From an uncultured Alphaproteobacteria bacterium (lineage in GTDB: Bacteria > Pseudomonadota > Alphaproteobacteria > Parvibaculales > Parvibaculaceae), in NCBI GenBank assembly GCA_903889655.1, contig CAISYL010000189.1:1-64000 (forward strand): 64,000 bases of DNA, written 5' to 3'. A program made the translations under genes and the position numbers. A model generated the notes under the pieces. It was given only the letters and a program-made list of their open reading frames with translations. It was not told the DNA's origin and made no database searches. This document shows, one piece after another, positions 16,119 through 25,900 of the stretch (position 1 is the stretch's first letter; every line of letters starts with the position of its first letter).

Positions 16119-17276
16119 ATGTCATTCACGATCCGCTATGACGACAACAACCAGGAACTGATGGTTGCAGGCTCGATGAGCCCGCAAAGCGCCGGCGAGC
16201 TTGGCGAGTTGCGCAAGATCTTCGAAAAATCCGCGCGCACCGTCAACGGCACGCTCTATCTCAACGTCAAGCGGCTGATCCGGCTGAACAACATCGCCTT
16301 TCACGAGCTTGCCGGCCTCGTCGCACGGACCTGCCAGGAAAAGCCGGAGCTCAAAATCTCCGTCGTGACTTCAAGCGTGGTCGGCTGGTCGGCGCGCAAA
16401 TTCTCGAAGCTCGCTCGCATCAGCCCGAACATTTCGGTCGAGCAATACGACAAGCAGTTCTATCCCGGTCAGGACGTGTTGGAGGACGGCGGCTTCATCC
16501 CGATCCTCCGTACCCAGACCAAGATGACGTGGCGCCACGAGCGCGAAATCCTGCCGCGCCACGGCCTCAAGCCCGGCATGGCCGTTGCCGACGTCTGTTG
16601 CGGCATCGGCGACTTCGCCGCCCTCATCTATAAGGAGTTCACGCCGTCGCGCCTGATCGCCATCGATCACGCCAAGCCGAGCCTCGCCTACGCCCGCAAG
16701 GTCGCCGCCGATTTCGGCATCAAGGGCATTGAATATGTCTATGGCGATGCCTCGCAGCTTCTGCTCGACGACAACCAGTTCGATTTCGTGACCTGCCGCC
16801 ATTCGCTGCAGGTTTTCGACAGGCCGGAACTGATCCTGAAAGAGCTCTTCCGCATCTGCAAACCGGGCGGCCGCGTCTACATCTCGAATGAAAAGAATTC
16901 CCATTGCCTCGGCGAACCGCGCGCCGAGAGCATCCAATGGACCTATACCGAGGTCGCGAAGCTCTGGGACCATTTCAAAATGGACATCGAGCTCGGGCCG
17001 AAGAGCCGCCGCTACATGATGGATACGGGCTTTGAAGACATCCGCATGGAGTCCTTCATGGTCACCAATCTCGACGGCGACCCGCAGGATTTCGCCGACG
17101 TCATCCAGGCCTGGGAAGACGTCTATGCCGGCAAGATGGCGGCCGAGCGTGGCGACAGCGAAGAGTTCATCAAGAAGTTCCGTCAGGGTTTTCAGGATCA
17201 CATCTTCGCGGCCCTTCATCCCAAGGGCTATGCGGGCTGGCCGATCTGGGTGGCATCGGGGCGCAAACCGGCATGA
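16119..17276 (+). CDS. STAS-domain/SAM-dependent methyltransferase fusion
   Basis: 385 residues from the ATG at 16119 (GGGGGG site eight bases upstream); a TTG at 16083 overlapping the previous stop would add 12 residues. Residues 1-115 align without gaps over the core with the STAS protein at 20230 (LYLNVKRLIRLNNIAFHELA against [20 protein letters not shown]), but the phosphorylatable Ser-Ser is Asn58-Ile59. Residues 145-385 are a class-I methyltransferase with motif I VADVCCGIGDFA (156-167), an acidic residue in LIAIDH and a CKPGGRVYIS strand. It may be a methyltransferase whose activity or location is switched by partner binding. The acceptor is unknown. Confidence 0.82.
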   Translation: MSFTIRYDDNNQELMVAGSMSPQSAGELGELRKIFEKSARTVNGTLYLNVKRLIRLNNIAFHELAGLVARTCQEKPELKISVVTSSVVGWSARKFSKLARISPNISVEQYDKQFYPGQDVLEDGGFIPILRTQTKMTWRHEREILPRHGLKPGMAVADVCCGIGDFAALIYKEFTPSRLIAIDHAKPSLAYARKVAADFGIKGIEYVYGDASQLLLDDNQFDFVTCRHSLQVFDRPELILKELFRICKPGGRVYISNEKNSHCLGEPRAESIQWTYTEVAKLWDHFKMDIELGPKSRRYMMDTGFEDIRMESFMVTNLDGDPQDFADVIQAWEDVYAGKMAAERGDSEEFIKKFRQGFQDHIFAALHPKGYAGWPIWVASGRKPA

Positions 17277-19660
17277 GCGACATCACATTTCCCAACCGTA
17301 TCCGTTCATCCTTCCGGTCGCTGGCGCCGAAAAGTTTTCGCGCGAAATTCGTGCTTGTCGTCGGCGCCGCGGTGCTCTTCGACCTTCTGCTCTCCGGCAG
17401 CATCGCGCTCTGGAACGTCAATCGCCTCTCGCGCGACGCGACGCACGAGATCGAGCAGGGTCTCACCAAGGCGAGCCAGGAATATCTGCAGAACTACATC
17501 GAGACGACCGCGCTGCGCGCCGATCTGCTGCTCGACCGCGTCTTTTCGGAAGTGAGCGCCCTTGCCGGCTCGATGCAGATGCTGATCGACCATCCGCAGG
17601 TCAAGGCGCAGATCGGCAAGGCCATCTCCTCCGACCCGACCTTCCTGCCGCCGCTCGCCTATGACCCCAAAGGCGACTGGGTGCAGAACAAACCCGGCGC
17701 CCCCTCCGTCATGAGCGTCTGGGGTTATCTTCTCGGCAAGGACCACAAGCCGCGCCCCGACATTCTGAGCGACGTGCAACAGAACGCGATCTTCGACACG
17801 TTCGGCACGAGCCTGATGGCGAACGGGGCGAAGAAGCTGCAGATGTATTATGTCGGCCCGAAAGACCGGCCGATCATGCGCACGACGCCTTATTCCGCCC
17901 AGGCCGAAACCTTCGACAAACTCTATCCCGGCCACAACAAGGCGAATTTCTGGGACTTCTTCTTTCCCGGCGTCTATGAGGACTGGCAGGGCTGGATCAA
18001 GAACCCGGCCTCGCGCCCCGTCCCGACCGACATCACCGCCACGGCACCTTACGTCGACGCCATCACCGGCAATCTCATCGTGAGCTTCTTCCATCCGCTC
18101 TGGACGAAGGACCGCAAGAACGTCGACGGCATGGTCGCCGCCGACATTACGCTCGAACAGCTCGCCGACATCGTGCAGAGCGTCAAGCTTGCGGAGACGG
18201 GCTTCGGCTTTCTCACCATGTCGAACGGCAATGTGCTGGCGATCAATCCGGCCGGCGAGAAAGTGCTCGGGATCGCGAGCGCCAACGGCACCAGCGGACA
18301 GGGCGTCACCGGCACCGAGCGATCGCTGCGCAAGAGCAGCCAGAAGACCATCGCCTCGCTGGAGCTTCCGGCGAACGACGAGACCTCGATCCGGCACATC
18401 TTCCTCCACCAGAATGGCGAGGAAGTTCCCTATATCGTCGTGCTGCGGCGACTGAAGCCGATCAATCTCTGGAACGGCAGTGGCCCCGTCGTCGCCGAAA
18501 ATCTCGCCCTCGGCTTCGTCGTGCCGGAGCGCGAAATCTACGCCTCGCTCTTTTCCGCCCAGACCAAGATATCAAGCGCCACGACGCGCATCATGAAGTG
18601 GCAGGCCGGCATTCTCGTCTTCAGCCTTCTCGTGGTGCTCACCGCCGTCTTCGGCATCTCGAAGCGCATCACCGCGGGGCTGAGCCAGCTCGCGAGCGCC
18701 GCGCGGCGCCTGCGCGACAAGGATTATTCGGTGCGCGTCTCGATCCCGTCCGGCGACGAAGTCGGCGAGGTGGGGGTCGCCTTCAACAGCATGGCCGAGG
18801 AAATCCGTTATCACACCGAGAATCTCGAGAAGCTTGTCGAACAACGCACGAAACAGCTCGGCGACGCCAACGAGGAAATCCTGAAGCTCAACGAAAAGCT
18901 CAAAGGCGAGAACCTGCGCCTCGGCGCCGAACTCGACATTGCGCGGCAGGTACAGATGATGGTGCTGCCGAAGCCCGATGAGCTCGACGCCATTCCGCGG
19001 CTTGACATTGCGAGCTACATGGAACCGGCCGATGAGGTCGGCGGCGACTATTACGACGTGTTGCAGGCGGGCGCCCGCGTCAAGATCGGCATCGGCGACG
19101 TCACGGGTCACGGGCTCGAAAGCGGCGTCCTCATGCTGATGGTGCAGTCGGTCGCCCGCGCGCTACAGGAGCGCGGCGAGGACGACCCGAAGAATTTCCT
19201 CAACGTCCTCAACCGCGCCATCTACAAGAACATCGAGCGGACGGAATCCGGCAAGCATCTCTCGCTTGCCTTCATCGATTACGCGGACCGGCAGATGACG
19301 CTGTCTGGTCAACATGAGGAAGTGCTGATCGTGCGCCGGAACGGCGATGTCGAGCGCATCGATACGATCGATCTCGGCTTCCCCGTCGGCCTCGAATTCG
19401 ACATCTCCGCCTTCACGGCGACGAAGGACATCCGCTTCGATCTGGGCGATGTGATGATCCTCCATACCGACGGCGTGACGGAAGCCGAGAGCCCCAAGGG
19501 CGAGCTGTTCGGCCTCGACCGCCTCAGCGACAGCGCGCAGCGCTATGCGCATGGCAACGCCGACGACATCAAGCGCGGCATCATCGACGATCTGATGGCG
19601 CATATCGGCACCCAGAAAATTCACGACGACATCACGCTCGTCGTTCTGAAGCACAGGTGA
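17273..19660 (+). CDS. Membrane-bound sensor phosphatase: Cache-like domain, HAMP, PP2C SpoIIE domain
   Basis: 795 residues; the ATG overlaps the methyltransferase stop (17273-17276). TM1 is at about 25-46, followed by a large periplasmic Cache-like sensor (about 50-440), TM2 at about 442-463, HAMP (464-516), a coiled coil (EILKLNEKLKGENLRLGAEL) and a PP2C domain (about 555-795). The metal motifs are complete: EVGGDYYDV, IGDVTGHGLESG, LHTDGVTEA and HDDITLVVL. The layout matches SiaA of Pseudomonas, which dephosphorylates a small antagonist protein. It should sense an external ligand and act on the STAS protein encoded three genes on. Confidence 0.9.
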   Translation: MSDITFPNRIRSSFRSLAPKSFRAKFVLVVGAAVLFDLLLSGSIALWNVNRLSRDATHEIEQGLTKASQEYLQNYIETTALRADLLLDRVFSEVSALAGSMQMLIDHPQVKAQIGKAISSDPTFLPPLAYDPKGDWVQNKPGAPSVMSVWGYLLGKDHKPRPDILSDVQQNAIFDTFGTSLMANGAKKLQMYYVGPKDRPIMRTTPYSAQAETFDKLYPGHNKANFWDFFFPGVYEDWQGWIKNPASRPVPTDITATAPYVDAITGNLIVSFFHPLWTKDRKNVDGMVAADITLEQLADIVQSVKLAETGFGFLTMSNGNVLAINPAGEKVLGIASANGTSGQGVTGTERSLRKSSQKTIASLELPANDETSIRHIFLHQNGEEVPYIVVLRRLKPINLWNGSGPVVAENLALGFVVPEREIYASLFSAQTKISSATTRIMKWQAGILVFSLLVVLTAVFGISKRITAGLSQLASAARRLRDKDYSVRVSIPSGDEVGEVGVAFNSMAEEIRYHTENLEKLVEQRTKQLGDANEEILKLNEKLKGENLRLGAELDIARQVQMMVLPKPDELDAIPRLDIASYMEPADEVGGDYYDVLQAGARVKIGIGDVTGHGLESGVLMLMVQSVARALQERGEDDPKNFLNVLNRAIYKNIERTESGKHLSLAFIDYADRQMTLSGQHEEVLIVRRNGDVERIDTIDLGFPVGLEFDISAFTATKDIRFDLGDVMILHTDGVTEAESPKGELFGLDRLSDSAQRYAHGNADDIKRGIIDDLMAHIGTQKIHDDITLVVLKHR

Positions 19661-20208
19661 AGGCGATGACGAAGAGCTATGGCGCAACGCCTCCCGCGAA
19701 GACGGACGGCCCGGCCGCTCGGCTCGTCTTTTTCGACGGCCCGCTCGACCTGAGCTGGAGCCATGCGGGCGCGACGGCGGAATTCCTCGGCGATTTCTTC
19801 TCGGGCCTTGCCGCCGCGAGCGGTGCCAACGAGAATGACGCGCGGCACAGCATCGGCTATCTCGCCAATGAACTCGTCGAGAACGCGGTGAAATTTCGCG
19901 CGGGCGGCGACGTCGCGCTCGAAGCCTCGCTCGACGGCCGGGACTTCACACTCCGGCTTTCCAATCTCGCCGCGCCGGAGACGGCCGCGCGGTTCGCGAC
20001 GCTGCTTGAGGAGATCGTTTCGCGCGATCCCGGCGAACTTCTTATCGAGCGCATCGAAGCCAATGCGGAAGACCCGGATGCCGGCGGCTCGGGGCTTGGC
20101 ATCCTGACGCTCATGAACGACTACGGCGCGGAACTCGGCTGGCGCTTCGAGCAGGCGGGCGATGCGCCCGTTCGCCTCGAAACCGTCGCGACGCTCGCGC
20201 TCTCCTGA
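19657..20208 (+). CDS. ATP-binding switch kinase, SiaB/RsbW-like (slr1658-type)
   Basis: 183 residues from a GTG overlapping the previous stop (GTGA); an ATG at 19666 is the alternative. It has a HATPase N-box NELVENAVKF with the Mg-binding Asn76 and a G-box GGSGLGILTLMNDYG. This is expected to phosphorylate the STAS partner on serine, opposed by the PP2C enzyme just upstream. It is the intact counterpart of the degenerate protein at 15571. Length and motifs match the small kinase-like proteins found with SpoIIE phosphatases in cyanobacteria and proteobacteria. Confidence 0.8.
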   Translation: MKAMTKSYGATPPAKTDGPAARLVFFDGPLDLSWSHAGATAEFLGDFFSGLAAASGANENDARHSIGYLANELVENAVKFRAGGDVALEASLDGRDFTLRLSNLAAPETAARFATLLEEIVSRDPGELLIERIEANAEDPDAGGSGLGILTLMNDYGAELGWRFEQAGDAPVRLETVATLALS

Positions 20209-20229
20209 TCCTCTTCACTGAAAGCCAAG

Positions 20230-20577
20230 ATGACCACCATGGAAATCAAGACAAACGAATATCGGGTGTGGACCGACGGCGCGGCGATCTATTACGAGGG
20301 CACGATGCGGCTCTCGGGCACCGAAGCCTATGCGCCGATCCAGGAGATGATGGACAAGGTTCTGGCGGCGAAACCCGAGCGCATCACGCTCGACCTCACC
20401 GGCCTCGAATTCCTGAACAGCTCGGGCATCAACCTGCTGGCGAAGTTCACCATCGAAGTTCGCAAACAGCCCGCCATCGGCCTCGGGGTCAAGGGCTCGA
20501 CACGCATTCCGTGGCAGTCGAAATCGCTGCCGAACCTGAAGAAACTTCATCCGGCGGTCGATCTCGTCATCGCCTGA
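20230..20577 (+). CDS. STAS-domain antagonist protein (slr1659/SpoIIAA-like)
   Basis: 115 residues, a single STAS domain. The predicted phosphorylation site lies in [15 protein letters not shown] (Ser64/Ser65), at the start of the helix after the central strand, as in SpoIIAA. It follows the kinase gene by 21 bases and closes the operon; its stop is 3 bases from the convergent rhomboid stop. In the usual scheme the unphosphorylated form binds and releases or activates a target. No sigma factor or cyclase gene is adjacent, so the output may be the methyltransferase in the same operon. Confidence 0.87.
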   Translation: MTTMEIKTNEYRVWTDGAAIYYEGTMRLSGTEAYAPIQEMMDKVLAAKPERITLDLTGLEFLNSSGINLLAKFTIEVRKQPAIGLGVKGSTRIPWQSKSLPNLKKLHPAVDLVIA

Positions 20578-20580
20578 CGA

Positions 20581-21366
20581 TCAACCCCACGGGCCTCGCC
20601 GGTCGTCTTCCCTTCCCTCCTCCCAGGGACCGGGCCGACGATCGAGATCGCGGCTGCCGCGGCGCGCATCGAAGACGCGGCGGGCGCCTTTTTGAAAGAG
20701 CGTCACATCGCGCTTCTTGAAAATGGGCATCAGCACCATGCCGGCGATAAAGCCGCCGACATGGGCCCAGAAGGCGACGCCGCCCTTGTCCGCATTGCTG
20801 GAGAGGCCGCTCAGGAACTGGATGACGAACCAGAAGCCCAGCACGACAAGCGACGGTACACTGATGACGCGGATGAAGAAGGGCAGCGGCATGATGATGA
20901 CGCGCACATGCGCGAAGGGCTGCAGCAGCAGATAGGCGCCGAGCACGCCGGAGATGGCGCCGCTCGCGCCGATCAGCGGCACGGTCGATTCCGGCGATTG
21001 CAGCGCCTGCGTCAGCGCCGCGATCGTTCCGCAGATGAGATAGAAGGCGAGGAACTTCACCCGCCCCATCGCCAGCTCGACATTGTCGCCGAATATCCAG
21101 AGATAGAGCATGTTGCCGCCGATATGGGCGAGGCCGCCATGCATGAACATCGAGGTGAGGATCGTCGCCCAGGCAGGAACGACGGCGGCGACATCGGGCT
21201 TGCCGAAGAGCGTCGCCGGCACCGCGCCGAATTCGAAAACCGCGCGCTCCGCCGCATTGCCCGTGAGCGACATCTGCCAGAGAAAGACAGCTATGCAGGC
21301 ACCGATGATCGACCAGGTGACGATCGGCACGCCTGGCTCCAGATTGTCGTCGGATATGGGAAACAT
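20581..21366 (-). CDS. Rhomboid intramembrane serine protease
   Basis: 261 residues with six to seven membrane helices. The catalytic dyad is Ser135 in GASGAISG and His202 in WAHVGGFIAG; HIGGN (81-85) lies in the second helix. The C-terminal 40 residues are hydrophilic and charged (RRGSRDLDRRPG), an added cytoplasmic tail. It cleaves membrane proteins within the bilayer; the substrate is unknown. It runs towards the partner-switching operon and is upstream of nothing on its own strand, so it appears monocistronic. Confidence 0.93.
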   Translation of the reverse strand: MFPISDDNLEPGVPIVTWSIIGACIAVFLWQMSLTGNAAERAVFEFGAVPATLFGKPDVAAVVPAWATILTSMFMHGGLAHIGGNMLYLWIFGDNVELAMGRVKFLAFYLICGTIAALTQALQSPESTVPLIGASGAISGVLGAYLLLQPFAHVRVIIMPLPFFIRVISVPSLVVLGFWFVIQFLSGLSSNADKGGVAFWAHVGGFIAGMVLMPIFKKRDVTLFQKGARRVFDARRGSRDLDRRPGPWEEGREDDRRGPWG

Positions 21367-21417
21367 CGGAGCTTTCCGCCTGCGGAGATCTGTTCGTCCC
21401 CGAGACTACAGCCCGGA

Positions 21418-22104
21418 TCAGCGGAAGTCAGCGCCACCGGAGCGCTTGACTTCGACCGGCTCGAATTCGGCTTCCCTGGTCTGTTTCAGCCTTTCGGCTT
21501 CCGCCTTCGAGGCGGCGGCGAGCGGACGCGCGGCGGCAACGGCCGGCTTGTCCGATTCCTGACGGAAGAAAGTGTAGGACAGCGTGATTGTGCGGATGCT
21601 CTTGCCGGTCGCGTCGGTCAGCATCTCGGGATCGACATAAAAGACGACCGGCATGCGGGCCGTCTCGCCGGGCTTCAGCTTTTCTTCCGTGAAACAGAAG
21701 CATTGCGTCTTGGTGAAATAATAGCCGGCGGCCTCGGGTGTCACATTATAGGTGGCGCGGCCGACGATGGTCTCGTTCGAGAGGTTCTTCGCGATGAAAT
21801 AGGCGGTCGTCGGCAAGCCGATATGGGTCTTGATGAAAGACACCTCCGGCTTGAACTCCCAATTGAGCGACGGCGAGATATTGGTGTCGAAGCGCACGGT
21901 GATTTCGGGACCGATCGCATCCGACCGGGCATAGGCGTCACCATCGGTCGAGCGCTTCACAGTCACCGAGCCGCCATAGCCGGTCGCCGAGCAGAACCAG
22001 CGGTAAAGCGATGGGGAGTAAGCGACGCCCGTTGTCATCAGCGCCAGCATGGCGAGCGACAGGATGATCGATGGGAGCTTTTTGGAGCGGAGCCATGAAA
22101 ACAT
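21418..22104 (-). CDS. ctaG: Cytochrome c oxidase assembly protein CtaG/Cox11
   Basis: 228 residues from the ATG at 22104 (a GTG at 22113 is possible). One N-terminal membrane anchor (about 12-30) is followed by the periplasmic Cox11 beta-sandwich, with the copper ligands Cys135 and Cys137 in TKTQCFCFTEE and a further Cys38 near the membrane. It delivers Cu(I) to the CuB site of cytochrome oxidase subunit I. Unusually, no oxidase subunit genes flank it, whereas ctaG usually sits in the cox operon. The tail after residue 190 is a basic, Ala/Glu-rich helix absent from typical Cox11. Confidence 0.93.
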   Translation of the reverse strand: MFSWLRSKKLPSIILSLAMLALMTTGVAYSPSLYRWFCSATGYGGSVTVKRSTDGDAYARSDAIGPEITVRFDTNISPSLNWEFKPEVSFIKTHIGLPTTAYFIAKNLSNETIVGRATYNVTPEAAGYYFTKTQCFCFTEEKLKPGETARMPVVFYVDPEMLTDATGKSIRTITLSYTFFRQESDKPAVAAARPLAAASKAEAERLKQTREAEFEPVEVKRSGGADFR

Positions 22105-22152
22105 GGTGCGCACCCTAAGTCTCCCGGGAGGACCGGATCAAGCGCTGAATGG

Positions 22153-22169
22153 CCATTGACGGCCAATGG
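22153..22169 (-). promoter_or_regulatory. Inverted repeat upstream of ctaG
   Basis: CCATTG-ACGGC-CAATGG, centred about 57 bases upstream of the ctaG ATG. Perfect 6-bp arms; a possible operator, on symmetry alone. Confidence 0.25.
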
Positions 22170-22210
22170 AGATTTGAATACCGGCCTCACCGCGTCACGG
22201 CTGCGGCAGT

Positions 22211-22870
22211 TTAACGCAGCTCGACGCCGGCGATCACCCGATCGAAGCCGGCCATGGGAATGCCGAAAGACAGCGATTTGCCGTTCGCGGCCACAATCGT
22301 CACCTGGGCTTTCTCCGCCCTGCCGGCCGCAGCAACGAACTTCGCATCCAGCAGGAAGGAGCCGTTGCATGCCCGCTCGACGCACACATCATAGGGCACC
22401 TTGCGCGCCGGGGCGGAGCCGAGAGCCAAATCGATGCCGCTCGACACCCGAATGCCCGTCGGCGTCTGCAGGGTCGCGGCGAGGCGCCCCTGCCTGTCCT
22501 TGCCGACGAGCCAGACCAGAAGAACCTGCTTGCTCTTCTTCTCGACGATCTGAAGCACGCCGACGCATGCCGTCTTCTTGTCCTCCCCTTGCGTCTCCTC
22601 GCGGCAGTTCACGTCCCATGCGCCGAATTTGCTGGTTTTCGTTTCGGCGTGAGCGGCGGGGGGCGACGCTTTCACGGGTTCAGCGTCGTGCGCCGCCATT
22701 TGCGGCGGGGTTTGTTTTTCCTCGATAGCGGCAACGACGGGCGCGGCCGGAGCCGTCGCCGCTCCGACGCGATGGCTGACATAGGCGGCGGCTCCAAGCA
22801 GAAGCACCACGGCCACGGAAACAGCTGCAATCGCCCGGGACTCGCGCAGCTTTCGCTCCCATTCCTTCAT
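22211..22870 (-). CDS. Invasion-associated locus B (IalB) family protein
   Basis: 219 residues from the ATG at 22870 (TTGGAGA upstream); a longer frame to 22939 reads through the autotransporter terminator and is rejected. The N-terminus is basic, with a membrane anchor (about 15-35), then an Ala/Pro-rich linker. The IalB domain begins at SKFGAWDVNCREE and holds conserved cysteine pairs (ACVGVLQI, YDVCVERACNGSF). IalB-like proteins are periplasmic or envelope proteins of alphaproteobacteria, first found in Bartonella invasion of red cells, and mostly of unknown function in free-living species. It lies downstream of the giant autotransporter terminator. Confidence 0.88.
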   Translation of the reverse strand: MKEWERKLRESRAIAAVSVAVVLLLGAAAYVSHRVGAATAPAAPVVAAIEEKQTPPQMAAHDAEPVKASPPAAHAETKTSKFGAWDVNCREETQGEDKKTACVGVLQIVEKKSKQVLLVWLVGKDRQGRLAATLQTPTGIRVSSGIDLALGSAPARKVPYDVCVERACNGSFLLDAKFVAAAGRAEKAQVTIVAANGKSLSFGIPMAGFDRVIAGVELR

Positions 22871-22895
22871 CACGATTCTCCAACAAAGATGCACA

Positions 22896-22933
22896 CAAAA
22901 ACGGAATGGACCGGCCCTTCGGCCGGTCCATTC
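22896..22933 (-). terminator. Rho-independent terminator of the giant autotransporter gene
   Basis: On the minus strand a perfect 13-bp stem GAATGGACCGGCC / GGCCGGTCCATTC with a GAAG loop is followed by CGTTTTTGTG. It lies 23 bases after the autotransporter stop and 34 bases before the ialB-like start. Confidence 0.88.
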
Positions 22934-22955
22934 GATCAATCGCGCGTGAAGCGTC

Positions 22956-25900
22956 CTACCACTCGTAGCGCACGCCGGCGGTCAATTCACCGCTGGTGTA
23001 ATCGCTCTTGAACTTCACGCCGCCGTTGACGAAGCCCGACCAGCCGCCGCCAAGTCCGAAGACATTGACGCTGCCGACCACTTCGCCGAATGCGCCGTCG
23101 AACTTGTCCTGCATGACGACGTCGCCGCCGCCGGACGTGATCGTGACCTTGTTCTCGCCGTCGAACTCATCCCACACGCGGCCGGTCAATGAGACGTCGA
23201 CCCTGGTCGCGGAGGACTGGTAAGCCGTCGTGCCGCCACGCAGACCGAGGCTGCCGCGGAAGCTGTTGGCATCCTTGAAGTCGAAGGACGCACCGGCCGC
23301 CGAGAAGCTGTCGATCGAGGTCTTGGCATAGGTCAGCGAGGCCAGAGGCTCGATGAATGTGCTCGTCGAGAGCGGGAAGCGCTGGCCCGCATCGAGTTCC
23401 ACACCGAAGGTCTTCACGTCGGGGCTCGCCGTGGCGCCGCTGAGCGAGGGCGCCGAGTAGTCGACGGTGAGCAGATCGGCCTTCACCGTCGCGTCGACGA
23501 AGAAGCCGCCCGTCAGGTAGGTGGCATAGGCGCCGAGGACCGCACCCTTGTACTTCGCCGTCGTGGGCGAAGACTTGAAATCCTGGTCCGAGGTCACATA
23601 ACCCGCCGATACGCCGCCGAGCAGCGTATCGCCTTTGCCGAACACATTGGCGCCGCCGGTGTCCGCACCGACCACGAAGCCGTAGGTGTTCTGGTTGTAA
23701 TCGGCCCGGTCCGTCATCGTCGTGCCGCCGGCCGTCACGGTCTGGCTCGTATTGCGCGACGTCCAGTGACCGAGGGCCTTGCCCCAGATGCCGGGTGTCA
23801 CCTTGCCTTCGCCGCCATTCAGTTGATCGCGAAGATCGGCCTGACGATCGAGCCAGGGCGATGTTTCATACCAGAGTCCCTGAGCTGCCGTTAGCATGGC
23901 GGGCAACTGAGCCGCTTCGTCGTCGGGCAGCGAGATCAGACGTTCTTCGCTGCCGTTGTGGACGAGCTTGTAGGCAAAGAGGCCTGGGTCGACCGCTTCC
24001 TTCGAGGCGTTGTAGAGCGGCTGCGTGGTGTCGAGCGCGAAGTCCGACGCCGACGTAGCGCCGCTGACGACCAGGATGCCGTCCGCGAAATCCGGTCCGA
24101 GGTAAGAACCCGGGCCCGAGGCGAGATTGACGATCCTGATCGCCGTCGAGCCGGCCGTCCCACCATTGGCGATGAGCCTGTCGGCGGTGTTCGCCTGCAT
24201 GCTGGTGCCGCCGAGATAGGCGTCGAGAACGAGGGTGCTCGAGCCCGAACCGGTGAAGAGGCCGTCGATCGTGACCGTGTCGACAGTATCCAGATTGTCG
24301 TCGCTCAGGTCGAGCGAGCCGGAGTTGTCGAAGTTCTCCAGACCGGTGAAGACCGTATCCCCCGTCAGGTAGAAATGGCCCGCATTGTCGACCCTGTCGG
24401 TGCCCGCGCCGAAAGCGAAGGTCGCCTCGCTGCCGGCGTGGATGTCGCCCGTCGAGGTCGTCGAGAGCGTGTCGTTGCCCCCCGTGAAGTTGTTCACACC
24501 GTCGGTGTACCAGGTGTTGGACGTGTTGTTGAACGTCGCGCCGCCCGTGCTCGACAGGTCGAAGTCGACGCGGCCGGTGATGTTTCCATCGTTCTGCACA
24601 TTGACGGAGCCTGTTCCCGTGACCGTCTTGATCGCGAGCACAGCTGGCGACGGCCCTGCACCGGTCTCTTCGATATTGCCGTCTTCGTGGTTATTGATCT
24701 GAACGGTACCGCCGGTGGTGACGACATCCACGACGGATCCATTGGATGCCTTGGCGGACGCGTCATTGTCGATGGTCACGCCACCCGTCGTCGACGATGC
24801 ACTGATCGCATGGGCGTAACCCGTCACGTCGGCATTGGTGGTGACGTGGATGGTACCCGTGCCGTAGGTCAGAGCTTCGACGCCAAAGCCGCCGGCGGAT
24901 GTAACGGTATCCTCCACGTCGACGATGATGTTGCCCGTCCCGCTGGCATTGTTGACCTTGGCCAGGATGCCGGAATTGCCGGCGTCCACCGTGCCGTCCG
25001 TCGTGACTGTCACGGCGCCCGTCAAGCCGGACGTCTGTGCGAAGATGCCGTAGTAGAAGGCGGTCTGGATGTCGCCGGTGGAAGCCGTCTTGACGTTCAC
25101 ATTGCCGTAGCCCTTGGCGACGATGCCATCGCCATGACCGGCATTGATCAAGCCGCTGTAGCCGTCTTCGGAGCCGACATCGACGTCACCCGTGCCGGTG
25201 CTGATCGCGGAGATGGCGTCATTGCTGGAACCGCCGCTGTCCGTCGTGATGGCGCCGGAGCCCGTCACGGTGATCTTGCCCGACCCGGCGCTGTTCGCCG
25301 AGATGCCCAGACCGATCGAGTAGATGTCGCCATCTGAGACGATGTCGATTTTGCCGCTGCTGCCGGCATTTTTCACGTTGGCCGTGATGCCCTTGTCGCC
25401 GACATAATTTTCCGACGAGCCGATCGCATCGTTGGTCGTGATCTTGATGTTGCCGAGGGTGGCGTTCAGGTCGGTTTCCGCCACGATGCCCTCGACGGCA
25501 TCGCCGCTGATGGTGCCGTTTTTGTGGGTCGTGATCGTCACGTCGCCGGTGCCGTCCGCGTCGGCATAGATGCCGCGGTCGCCTGTGGCGTTGATCGCCG
25601 CAGAGGTATCGATGGAGAGATCGCCATCATGCGAATAGGCCTGGATACCGTCGCCGCCATTGGTCGCGATGATGCCGTGCGTTTCGATGACGACGTCGCC
25701 GTCCGCGGTGGCGCCCCAGGACTGCCGGCCGCCATTGGCATAGATGCCCACAGCCCCGTAGGTGTGGCCGCTGTCGGCGTTGACCGTGATGTCGCCCGTA
25801 CCGGTCGTGATCGAGATCTTGCCGCCATCGCTATAGGCCGCGATACCGACATTGGAGCCCAGCAATCCGCCGGCACCGTCGCCGCCGTCGACCGTGATAT

